Of a DNA stretch of 5,991 nt, positions 1 through 5,991 are shown piece by piece. The position numbers and the translations under genes are program-made. The stretch comes from Gemmatimonadota bacterium. Its GTDB lineage: Bacteria; Gemmatimonadota; Gemmatimonadetes; JACCXV01; JAHWKZ01. Below the pieces are notes generated by a model. That model did not search any database, was not told where the DNA came from, and was given only the letters and a program-made list of their open reading frames with translations. The stretch lies in contig DAOWHI010000129.1 of NCBI GenBank assembly GCA_030641505.1, forward strand, positions 1 through 5,991, written 5' to 3'. Within the stretch, counting starts at the first letter, position 1. Each line of letters opens with the position of its first letter.

Positions 1-1512
1 CTCGAGTACTTCACGTGCATACCGATGTGGTTTCTTGCAAGCCAGGCAGATTCTGCGCACAAGTCTCTGGGCGACAATACACCGCAACGCAGTGGCCACC
101 AGGAACGGTTGCATGCCCATGTCAACCAAACGGTTGACGGTCGAAGGTGCATCGTTCGTATGGATCGTCGACAGCACGAGGTGGCCAGTGAGCGCGGCCT
201 TGATGGCGATCGACGCCGTCTCGAGGTCCCGGATCTCACCGACCATGATGATGTTCGGGTCCTGGCGCAGAAACGCCCGCAGGGCCTGCGCGAAATCGAG
301 ACCGATCTCTTCCCGAATCTGGACCTGGTTGATTCCCTTGAGGTTGTACTCGACCGGGTCCTCCGCGGTCATGATGTTGACTCGTGGTTGGTTGAGGCGC
401 GTGAGGGCCGAGTACAGAGTGGTCGTCTTTCCTGAGCCCGTCGGACCGGTAACCAAAATGATACCAAATGGAGCCTCGATCGAATCGAGGAAATCGTGGA
501 GAGCCTCTTCTGGAAACCCGAGCCGTTCGAGATCGAGCGTCAGGTTCCCCTTGTCGAGGATCCGCATGACGATCTTCTCGCCAAACAGTGTCGGCAAAGT
601 GGACACGCGGAAGTCGATGACCCGTTTGCTCATCCTCAGCTTGATTCGACCATCCTGAGGGACGCGCCGTTCGGCGATGTTTAGGTCGGCGAGGATCTTG
701 ATGCGGGATATCAACGCGGCCTTCATGCGAGGCGGCGGGGAGATCATTTGACGCAAGACTCCGTCGATTCGGTAGCGAATCCGAAGCTCATCCTCGTACG
801 GTTCGACGTGTATGTCCGACGCGCCCCGCTGAACCGCATCCGCAAGTAACGAGTTGATGAACTTGACAACCGGCGCAGCTTCAACTTGCGCCGCGAGCGT
901 ACCGAGGTCTTCGTCCTCCGACGTCTCCTCGATGACCTCGAGCTCGAACTCACCGAGATCTTCGAGCAGCCGACGGTAAGAGCCCTCGCCTTCCTCGTCG
1001 TAGTGGGTGTCGATCGCTTCCAGAATCGAGTACTCATCGGCGACCATCGCCTCAATGTCGTACCCGGTGAGGAACTTGAGATCATCGATCGCCATCCAAT
1101 TCCTAGGGTCAGTCATGGCGAGCACGATCGTGCTGCCGTCTCGACTCACTGGGAAGACCTCGTATTTCCGAGCGATCTCCGACGGGATCGACTTAAGCGC
1201 TGATGGGTCGACCTCGACTTCAGCGAGGTCGATGCCGCCGATACCGAACTGGCGTTCGAGGAGCACGGTTATCGTCTGGGGCTCGACAAATCCGAGCTCG
1301 ATCAGATTGTAGCCGATTCGGTGACCGCTCGTTTGTTGCCTGGCGTGGGCCTTGGAGATCTGTTCCGCGGTGACGAACCCCCCCCGAAGCAACATCCCGG
1401 GGATGGTCTCGCCATTTTGCGGAGGAGCTTCCACGTCTGGCGGTCTCTCCGCTCCAGCGACCCCCGAGTCGAGGTCGGACGTCTTGTTGGCTCGAGCTGA
1501 GGAGCCCATCAT
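1..1512 (-). CDS. pilB: Type IV pilus assembly / type II secretion ATPase, PilB/GspE family (3' end beyond window)
   Basis: This is a cytoplasmic hexameric motor ATPase that powers pilin polymerisation (PilB) or pseudopilus extension (GspE). 504 codons are present; the frame is open at the left edge and family members usually run to about 560-570 residues, so only the C-terminus is missing. In order I read an MshEN-type N-terminal domain (about 36-160), an acidic linker (about 165-206), the family signature GASDIHVEPYED (230-241), Walker A GPTGSGKT (356-363), the Asp box TAEDPVEY (382-389), RQDPN (416-420), Walker B with GEIRD (425-429), a His box STIHTND (448-454), and the first CxxC of the zinc tetracysteine motif (C489, C492). 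All catalytic elements are intact. The start is one of two adjacent ATGs (1512 or 1509). The first overlaps the stop of the preceding gene as ATGA; an AAGGGA at 1517-1522 serves either. PilB is preferred over GspE because of the MshEN domain and the ComEA-like neighbour, but the two cannot be separated firmly. Confidence 0.9.
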   Translation of the reverse strand, partial: MMGSSARANKTSDLDSGVAGAERPPDVEAPPQNGETIPGMLLRGGFVTAEQISKAHARQQTSGHRIGYNLIELGFVEPQTITVLLERQFGIGGIDLAEVEVDPSALKSIPSEIARKYEVFPVSRDGSTIVLAMTDPRNWMAIDDLKFLTGYDIEAMVADEYSILEAIDTHYDEEGEGSYRRLLEDLGEFELEVIEETSEDEDLGTLAAQVEAAPVVKFINSLLADAVQRGASDIHVEPYEDELRIRYRIDGVLRQMISPPPRMKAALISRIKILADLNIAERRVPQDGRIKLRMSKRVIDFRVSTLPTLFGEKIVMRILDKGNLTLDLERLGFPEEALHDFLDSIEAPFGIILVTGPTGSGKTTTLYSALTRLNQPRVNIMTAEDPVEYNLKGINQVQIREEIGLDFAQALRAFLRQDPNIIMVGEIRDLETASIAIKAALTGHLVLSTIHTNDAPSTVNRLVDMGMQPFLVATALRCIVAQRLVRRICLACKKPHRYAREVLE

Positions 1513-2231
1513 CGTTTCCCTTCGGGGTCAGAGGCCCTCGCTCGAGGCGAGACGGCCAACCGGGTGGCGCGTTGCAGGATGCCCAGCTTCGCTGGCCCAA
1601 TCCCTTGGATAGCAAGTACTTCGCCCCAGTTGCGAAAGCCTCGCTGCCGTATCCGTTCGCGTACTATTGACTTAGCAAGTTTCGGACCGATCCCGGGCAA
1701 CTCCTCCAGAAATGCCGCGTCGACCCGATTCAGGTCGGGCTGGCGTTGGACACCGCTGGCCCCCTGCCGGAGCTCTTCCGACGGCCACTCCAAGTAGGGC
1801 CGCAACCGATCCAGCGTCTTGGGCCCGATACCTGGCACCGCGAGCAAATCGTCTGCAGTACCAAAAGCACCGTGGCGGGCCCGGTGCTCCAGAATCGCGC
1901 CAGCAGTCTTGGGGCCGATGCCGGGCAACCGGTCCCAAGCCACCCGATCGGCGACGTTCGGGTCGATCGGCTCCGGCGGTGCACCCGCCAGCTCGCGATC
2001 GGCTCGGAGCTTTAGAGCCGCGGCGTAAAGTCGCGTCAGCCAATCGTCGGGTCCCGAACGGGCGGCGACTGCTTCGATGGATGGCAGCGGCGGATCGAGC
2101 CGCCGATCGACAAAGTCTGCCAAACTCGAAGGCCAGGAGGCCCGCTCGGCCACGACACCGAAGCCCCATGCCAACGTGAGGAGAATCAACGCCCGCCGCT
2201 CGGCAGGGGTCAAACGGTGTCGAAGTCGCAT
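1509..2231 (-). CDS. Membrane-anchored protein with two ComEA-like (HhH)2 modules
   Basis: The 240-residue protein has a basic N-terminus (RLRHR), one hydrophobic segment at about 13-28, then a soluble region. By the positive-inside rule the soluble part should face the periplasm. It carries four helix-hairpin-helix motifs arranged as two ComEA-like pairs: PGIGPKTAGAI (104-114) with PGIGPKTLDRL (133-143), and PGIGPKLAKSI (179-189) with QGIGPAKLGIL (209-219). Such modules bind DNA backbone non-specifically, and ComEA is the DNA receptor that pulls DNA in during natural transformation. The role here is inferred. The stop TGA overlaps the ATG of the PilB-type ATPase, so the two are co-transcribed and probably translationally coupled. 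The start ATG has only a weak purine stretch before it and no good upstream alternative. ComEA usually has a single pair; the double module is less common. It could instead be a structural HhH protein of the secretion machine; some T2SS K proteins also carry HhH folds. Confidence 0.82.
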   Translation of the reverse strand: MRLRHRLTPAERRALILLTLAWGFGVVAERASWPSSLADFVDRRLDPPLPSIEAVAARSGPDDWLTRLYAAALKLRADRELAGAPPEPIDPNVADRVAWDRLPGIGPKTAGAILEHRARHGAFGTADDLLAVPGIGPKTLDRLRPYLEWPSEELRQGASGVQRQPDLNRVDAAFLEELPGIGPKLAKSIVRERIRQRGFRNWGEVLAIQGIGPAKLGILQRATRLAVSPRARASDPEGKR

Positions 2232-2338
2232 CTCTGTCCAGGTGTCACGTAGTCGACGATCCGTTGTCGTTGGCGATCTTGCCGTATCAAGTTCCGCGCC
2301 AAGCGACGTGTGGTCGTGCTCGGGACAGGAGGTGAGCC
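2232..2338. promoter_or_regulatory. Divergent intergenic region between the HhH-pilB operon and the methyltransferase-NDH-2 operon
   Basis: This 107 bp gap is the only true intergenic space in the window and must hold the promoters for both divergent transcription units unless these lie inside genes. On the plus strand a TTGTCG (2264-2269) and a TATCAA (2285-2290) are separated by 15 bp, which is a poor sigma-70-like match with a short spacer. I see no convincing minus-strand promoter and no clear operator palindrome. The assignment rests on position, not on a recognised motif. Confidence 0.4.
2327..2335 (+). promoter_or_regulatory. Strong Shine-Dalgarno sequence that fixes a TTG start
   Basis: AGGAGGTGA is a nine-base complement to the usual 3' end of bacterial 16S rRNA. 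Six bases separate AGGAGG from the TTG at 2339, the ideal distance. The next in-frame ATG, at 2357, lies too far downstream to use it, so the TTG is chosen as the start. Confidence 0.8.
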
Positions 2339-3079
2339 TTGGCTACATTGTCGGCGATGAAGAGAGATGTGGTTCCGCGCGCCCAGTTCAACGGCGATCG
2401 ATCCTGGAAGAGTTTCTGGGAATCGGCGAGCAGCTGCCGGCTGAACCGTGTCGAGGCTGCACATTTCATCGAGACTCTGGAGCAGCACGTCGGTCTTCAA
2501 CTCAGCTGGCGGGTGCTCGATTTCGGCTGTGGTTTCGGATTCACAACCGGGTTGATCGCCGCGAGAGTGGCGTCGGTTTCGGCCTGGGATGCAGCCGCCA
2601 ACATGCGCACGCAAGCACGCGACCATCTCGCTGCGCACGGCAACGTGGAGCTCCTCGATCTCGGGACCGCGATCGCGCTACCGGACGACGCCGACTTCGA
2701 TCTGATCGTCGTCAACAGCGTGGTCCAGTACATGTCCGCGGACGAGTTCGTGGGCTGGCTTGCAGCGTGGCGCGACGGGCTAGCCGTAAGGGGCAGGCTC
2801 GTGCTATCAGACCTGATCCCGCGCGAGTATGACGTCCGTCGAGATATTCCGGCGGTGCTACTGTTTAGCCTGCGTCGTAGAACACTGCTCCGAGCCTTGG
2901 TTGAGGGTGTGAAGGAGTGGCGCCGGTATCGACGGGTACACCGCTCGGTTCCGCTACTGACGATCGCCCCCGAAGAACTCGCCCAACAGGCGGGAGAACT
3001 CGGACTCGATGCCGAGATTCTGCCGGCGAACCTGAGCTCCCATCCAGCCCGGCTGAGCGTCGTGTTGACGCGCCGTTAG
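2339..3079 (+). CDS. Class I SAM-dependent methyltransferase, substrate unknown
   Basis: The 246-residue protein is a predicted soluble methyltransferase with the Rossmann-like SAM fold. Motif I is VLDFGCGFGF (59-68), the acidic residue closing strand beta-2 is D84 in SAWDAA, and the motif IV region is DFDLIVVNSVVQYMS (119-133). LSDLI (156-160) fits a following strand. This pattern matches the small-molecule Methyltransf_11/25 type and not a DNA or rRNA enzyme, and no substrate-specific signature was recognised. The C-terminal third carries a very basic stretch (about 178-202, RRR and RRYRR) that could touch a membrane or an acidic partner. The start is TTG, supported by the Shine-Dalgarno match just upstream. 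The gene ends 8 bases before the NDH-2 start, so they form a likely operon. That neighbour invites a quinone-methylation idea, but nothing in the protein resembles UbiE or UbiG closely enough to claim it. Confidence 0.85.
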   Translation: MATLSAMKRDVVPRAQFNGDRSWKSFWESASSCRLNRVEAAHFIETLEQHVGLQLSWRVLDFGCGFGFTTGLIAARVASVSAWDAAANMRTQARDHLAAHGNVELLDLGTAIALPDDADFDLIVVNSVVQYMSADEFVGWLAAWRDGLAVRGRLVLSDLIPREYDVRRDIPAVLLFSLRRRTLLRALVEGVKEWRRYRRVHRSVPLLTIAPEELAQQAGELGLDAEILPANLSSHPARLSVVLTRR

Positions 3080-3087
3080 CGCCGATC

Positions 3088-4353
3088 GTGTCTTCCCAGC
3101 TAGACCGACCGAGACCCAAGATCGTCATTGTCGGAGCCGGGTTCGGGGGTCTTCAGTGTGCTCGCCGGCTAGCCAACAAACCAGTTGACGTAGTTCTAAT
3201 CGACCGAAACAACTACCACCTTTTCACTCCGCTGCTGTATCAGGTTGCAAGCTCGCTTCTGAACCCGAGCGAGATCGCGATCCCCGTTCGCTCTGTTGTT
3301 AACCAAGCACCAAACGTGCGCTTCCGACTGGCAACGGTGAACGGTGTCGATTTCAGCTCTCAGCATGTACAGATCATCGACGGGGCCGACATCCACTACG
3401 ATTACGTGGTTCTCGCGCTTGGTTGCGCCACCAACTACTTCGACCTCGATCCCGAGAGACATGGCCTATCGGGCGTCAAGGATCTGCCCGAGGCGTTAGC
3501 GCTTCGCAACCAGGTGCTCGAACGATTCGAGGTTGCGCTGACCGAGCAGGACGACGAACAACAGCGCCAGCACATGAGCTTTGTCATCGTTGGGGGAGGG
3601 CCGACGGGAGTGGAGTATGCCGGTGCGCTGGCGGAGCTCTTCCGCCGCGTGCTGGTTCACGACTTTCCTGACCTCGATCTGACCAGGGCGCGGGTAGTTC
3701 TGATTGAAGGACGGGACCGGTTGCTGATCGATTTCCCATCCCCACTCGGCGATTATGCCCGCAGCCGGCTCGAGCGGCTTGGTGTAGAGGTACGTCTCAA
3801 GACGCTGGTAAAAGGCTACGAGAACCGACTCGTAAGCCTCGACAACGGTGAAACGCTTCCTGCTGACACCTTGATCTGGGCGGCCGGTGTCAAGCCCACA
3901 CGTCTATCGCAGGAATTGACGCTGCCACGCGCTGTGGCTGGCCGCATAGAGGTCGACGCATACCTGCGAGTTGCTGGTCAGGAGCGTGTCTACGCGATCG
4001 GCGACATGGCGGCGATGCAAGATGCCAGCGGGGTGCTTCCAATGATGGCACCGCCTGCCATGCAAGCTGGCCGTCACGTGGCAGACAACATCCTGAGCGA
4101 CATTCGTGACCAGCCTATGCAGCCGTTTCGATATCGTGACAAGGGGATCATGGCGACGATCGGGCGCAACGCCGGCGTCGCCCGCATCGGACGTTTGAAG
4201 TTCAGGGGGTTTCCCGGATGGGTCGCGTGGCTGCTAGTCCACCTGTACTTCCTGATCGGTTTTCGAAACCGGTTGGCGGTGTTGTTTCAATGGGGATGGA
4301 ACTACTTCTACTACGATCGTCCAATCCGGATCATCACCCGGACTGAGAAGTAG
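3088..4353 (+). CDS. ndh: Type II NADH:quinone oxidoreductase (NDH-2)
   Basis: This single-subunit flavoprotein oxidises NADH and reduces membrane quinone without pumping protons. The 421-residue length is typical. The FAD-binding motif is GAGFGG (16-21) and the NADH-binding Rossmann motif is VIVGGGPTGVEYAGAL (166-181). E207 at the end of the following strand favours NADH over NADPH. The second FAD motif is YAIGDMAA (302-309). The quinone-site motif usually written AQxAxQ appears as APPAMQ (321-326). The C-terminus (about 376-410, rich in W, F and Y) matches the amphipathic helices that dock NDH-2 on the cytoplasmic face of the inner membrane. GTG at 3088 is chosen because it gives the normal N-terminus just before the FAD motif. 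The frame stays open upstream to a GTG at 2917, but that stretch is the methyltransferase gene read in another frame and is low-complexity R/T/P. No Shine-Dalgarno is visible at 3088, so reinitiation after the methyltransferase stop is likely. Carotenoid or sulfide:quinone reductases were considered; the motifs fit NDH-2 better. Confidence 0.93.
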   Translation: MSSQLDRPRPKIVIVGAGFGGLQCARRLANKPVDVVLIDRNNYHLFTPLLYQVASSLLNPSEIAIPVRSVVNQAPNVRFRLATVNGVDFSSQHVQIIDGADIHYDYVVLALGCATNYFDLDPERHGLSGVKDLPEALALRNQVLERFEVALTEQDDEQQRQHMSFVIVGGGPTGVEYAGALAELFRRVLVHDFPDLDLTRARVVLIEGRDRLLIDFPSPLGDYARSRLERLGVEVRLKTLVKGYENRLVSLDNGETLPADTLIWAAGVKPTRLSQELTLPRAVAGRIEVDAYLRVAGQERVYAIGDMAAMQDASGVLPMMAPPAMQAGRHVADNILSDIRDQPMQPFRYRDKGIMATIGRNAGVARIGRLKFRGFPGWVAWLLVHLYFLIGFRNRLAVLFQWGWNYFYYDRPIRIITRTEK

Positions 4354-4358
4354 TTTCG

Positions 4359-5306
4359 CTATTGACCGCCTTGGCGCCGGATCGTGGTCAGCACGACGTC
4401 ACCAACAATTTCGAGCGTGCCCGATGATACTTTGTCGATCGTGTCCTTGGGAGTATGCCAGAACGGATAATCGAAGTCGATGATGTTGATCGTGCGGATT
4501 CCGGCCTCGTTGAGTGGCACGTGATCATCGGTGATCGGCTGTCCGGGGCTCGCGGTAAAGACCGCCCCGTATCCAAGCTCCTGCGCGAGATCCCACACCC
4601 GAGCTACGACCTCGGGCGCAAACTGCCGGCTAAACCCCTCTTGTGGGAACCTCGGCTCCTGGTCGCCGACCAGATCGAGCAGAATCCCATAAAGGGGCCT
4701 ATAAGTGGCCCCGCGCACCTCGGCGAAATGTCTGGCCCCGAGGAACATATCAGGCGTGAAGGTGGCCAGCGTGACGGGATCGTGACCCCAATCCTCTCCG
4801 TCCGTCAGCAACAGGTCGACGCCCACCTCGGGTGGTCTCTCGGCCAGCGCATCGGCGATCGCGAGTACGATCGCTACCCCCGACGCACCATCGTTAGCGC
4901 CTGGTATCGGGTTATCGCGGTCGGCGACATTGGCCGCCTTCTCGCCGACCGGGCGCGTATCCCAATGGGCAACCACCAACACGCGTGACGCTGCCTCGGG
5001 CTTGAAGCTGGCCCAGACGTTCGTTAGCGACAACGTCTCGCCCTCCTGCGTCACATGCGTGAACGGCATCTGTTCCGTAACCTCGGCGCGTGTTTCCAGA
5101 AACGCCGTCATCCAAGCCAGTGCTTCGGCGTGGGCTGCCGTGCCCGGTACGCGCGGTCCGAAGGCTACCTGGCGCTGTACGAGTGTGTCCGCGAGCTGGC
5201 CGTCGAACTCCATCATGCCCGTCGATGGTGTCGGCCCTCCGTCGCAGCTGCCCACCATCAGCACGGCCGCGACCACAATGAAGTTCGCAGTCTTCAAACC
5301 ATCCAC
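4359..5306 (-). CDS. M28-family zinc lipoprotein, glutaminyl-peptide cyclotransferase-like
   Basis: The 315-residue protein belongs to the M28 / glutaminyl cyclase superfamily. The N-terminus is a lipoprotein signal (MKTANFIVVAAVLMVGSC from residue 4), with C21 as the predicted lipidated cysteine followed by D22. Candidate active-site residues are H114 and D116 in AHWDTRP, D139 in GANDGASG, E171 (base) and D172 (metal) in DGED, D210 in LLDLVGD, and H284 in FWHTPKDTIDK. The DDHVPL at 260-265 mirrors the DDHIPF-type segment of glutaminyl cyclases, so N-terminal pyroglutamate formation is favoured over aminopeptidase activity; this is inference. The GTG at 5306 directly abuts the stop of the upstream barrel gene. 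A TTG at 5297 has a better site (AGGTGG, 5303-5308) and gives a tidier signal peptide, so the start may be three codons later. The gene is convergent with NDH-2, with 5 bp between the stops. Confidence 0.87.
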   Translation of the reverse strand: MDGLKTANFIVVAAVLMVGSCDGGPTPSTGMMEFDGQLADTLVQRQVAFGPRVPGTAAHAEALAWMTAFLETRAEVTEQMPFTHVTQEGETLSLTNVWASFKPEAASRVLVVAHWDTRPVGEKAANVADRDNPIPGANDGASGVAIVLAIADALAERPPEVGVDLLLTDGEDWGHDPVTLATFTPDMFLGARHFAEVRGATYRPLYGILLDLVGDQEPRFPQEGFSRQFAPEVVARVWDLAQELGYGAVFTASPGQPITDDHVPLNEAGIRTINIIDFDYPFWHTPKDTIDKVSSGTLEIVGDVVLTTIRRQGGQ

Positions 5307-5308
5307 CT
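5303..5308 (-). promoter_or_regulatory. Possible ribosome-binding site for an alternative TTG start of the M28 lipoprotein
   Basis: AGGTGG on the minus strand overlaps the stop TAG of the upstream gene and the GTG at 5306. It lies five bases before an in-frame TTG (5297-5295). The GTG itself has only a pyrimidine-rich stretch upstream. This favours the TTG start, though coupling to the stop codon could also serve the GTG. Confidence 0.4.
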
Positions 5309-5991
5309 AGAAAAGGAAGTCGAGGAATGCTTCCATCCCTACCGTAGTGTTCCGAATATCTCGCTTCCGATCGTCTCGCGACAGGTAGCTCACCGCGAAC
5401 CCCGATACGACGCGCCCGAACTCATAGGCCACTGAAGGGCGAACCTCGGTGGTCAGCGTTTCGACGTTCAAAACTGAATCCTCCTCGCCGGTAAGCACGG
5501 TCGAGTCCTCTCGAAAGCGCCGATTGAACGAGACCGACGTCAGCAATGGCTGTCTCAGCTTCGCCTTCCACAGCGTCGGAAATGGAATGTACAACGTGGT
5601 ACCGGGGCGGATGTTGTAGTTGACGTTGACGGCGAAATCAGTAGCCAACTCCTCCCGCCGGTTGTCCACCGCCCCGCCCCTGACTGCTGCAGTGATCGTC
5701 TCGCTGTGCGAAGCCCGGAAATCGGTTGACATCCCGTTCCTCCATGTCAGCCTGACCGAAACCACTGGATCCCACAATCGACGATCGACGTCGCCCAGCA
5801 ACTGGTCATTGGAGACATCGCTACTGGTGCGGCGCTCAAATCCGGAGGAGACCGTAGCGCCTGCGATCGCCTTTCGCACCAAACCGGGCAACCAAACGTT
5901 CGTCCAATTGACATTGATATCGGGCCAGGTGCGGACCGATTTCTCGTTCACGCCCTGTAGATATCGCCGGACGTTATCGGTCTCTCGATAA
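5307..5991 (-). CDS. C-terminal part of an outer-membrane beta-barrel protein, SprA/Sov-like (5' end beyond window)
   Basis: The frame stays open to the right edge, so the 227 residues seen are the end of a longer protein; a GTG at 5951 is probably internal. The sequence is a series of alternating polar and hydrophobic strands with charged loops, as in an outer-membrane barrel. It ends in MEAFLDFLF, with F at the last and third-last positions, a good BAM insertion signal. Reading from the right, the order TWPDINVNWTN, LPGLVRK, SSGFERR, DPVVSVRLTWRNGM and a final strand series resembles from memory the C-terminus of SprA/Sov (WPxPxWxxxYxGL, then SxGYRS, then PLIGVxxTxKNG). SprA is the giant outer-membrane translocon of type IX secretion. 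No alignment was possible, so another large barrel is not excluded. The stop directly abuts the GTG of the M28 lipoprotein, implying one operon. Confidence 0.6.
   Translation of the reverse strand, partial: YRETDNVRRYLQGVNEKSVRTWPDINVNWTNVWLPGLVRKAIAGATVSSGFERRTSSDVSNDQLLGDVDRRLWDPVVSVRLTWRNGMSTDFRASHSETITAAVRGGAVDNRREELATDFAVNVNYNIRPGTTLYIPFPTLWKAKLRQPLLTSVSFNRRFREDSTVLTGEEDSVLNVETLTTEVRPSVAYEFGRVVSGFAVSYLSRDDRKRDIRNTTVGMEAFLDFLF

Noticed and set aside
35..658. A 207-codon plus-strand open frame, and a shorter one at 25-435
   Set aside because: Both are antisense to the PilB ATPase catalytic domain, whose Walker A, Walker B and His boxes are intact on the minus strand. The plus-strand products are rich in R and S with no recognisable motif.
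1220..1615. A minus-strand open frame overlapping the start of the ATPase gene, next to a run of eight C at 1378-1385, as a hint of a frameshift
   Set aside because: The ATPase frame reads cleanly through the C-run, with the MshEN motifs continuous on both sides, so there is no frameshift and the other frame is a shadow.
1712..2179. Plus-strand open frames across the HhH gene
   Set aside because: They are antisense to the four clear G-I-G-P motifs, and their proline- and arginine-rich products are typical of GC-rich shadow frames.
2077..2832. A 251-codon plus-strand open frame spanning the intergenic gap and the methyltransferase start
   Set aside because: It conflicts with the SAM-binding motif frame, has no motif and is strongly arginine-rich.
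2917..3087. A 57-residue N-terminal extension of NDH-2 from a GTG at 2917
   Set aside because: It lies wholly within the methyltransferase gene except for the last few bases, is low-complexity, and would push the FAD motif far from the N-terminus, unlike the family.
4694..4712. A hairpin GGGGCC-TATAAGT-GGCCCC
   Set aside because: It is inside the M28 coding region, has a short 6 bp stem and no T-run, and the codons encode conserved-looking protein, so it is probably chance.
4455..4988. A plus-strand open frame of 177 codons opposite the M28 gene
   Set aside because: The minus strand holds the metal ligands and the signal peptide; the plus frame shows no domain.
1..5991. Signs of a mobile element, defence system or CRISPR
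   Set aside because: No integrase, transposase, direct-repeat array, tRNA or target-site duplication is seen; all genes look like ordinary backbone functions of similar composition.

Overview
The window is about 6 kb of densely coding, moderately GC-rich bacterial DNA. It looks like chromosomal backbone from a diderm bacterium. The evidence is an outer-membrane beta-barrel C-terminus ending in Phe, a lipoprotein signal and a type IV pilus/type II secretion motor ATPase. The barrel resembles the C-terminus of SprA/Sov, the translocon of the type IX secretion system. Such genes are typical of Bacteroidota and related phyla such as Gemmatimonadota. Together with the GC content, this suggests an uncultured relative of that group, but the taxonomic guess is weak. 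I see no RNA gene, insertion sequence, phage gene or CRISPR array.

Left block (1-2231, minus strand): a membrane-anchored helix-hairpin-helix protein with two ComEA-like modules is followed by a PilB/GspE-type ATPase. Their stop and start overlap as ATGA. The ATPase runs off the left edge, leaving roughly its last few dozen residues outside. The pair suggests a type IV pilus or DNA-uptake operon. A gap of 107 bp (2232-2338) separates it from the divergent middle block.

Middle block (2339-4353, plus strand): a class I SAM-dependent methyltransferase starts at a TTG codon behind a very strong Shine-Dalgarno sequence. Eight bases after it comes a type II NADH:quinone oxidoreductase (NDH-2) with a GTG start and no clear ribosome-binding site, so the two are probably translated in series.

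Right block (4359-5991, minus strand): the C-terminal part of a SprA-like outer-membrane barrel enters from the right edge. A lipoprotein of the M28/glutaminyl-cyclotransferase family follows directly, with no gap. This block converges on the NDH-2 gene, with only 5 bp between the stop codons. The most interesting pairings are the SprA-like translocon with a glutaminyl-cyclase-like lipoprotein, and the doubled ComEA-like protein with the pilus motor. Neither is a clearly undescribed system.
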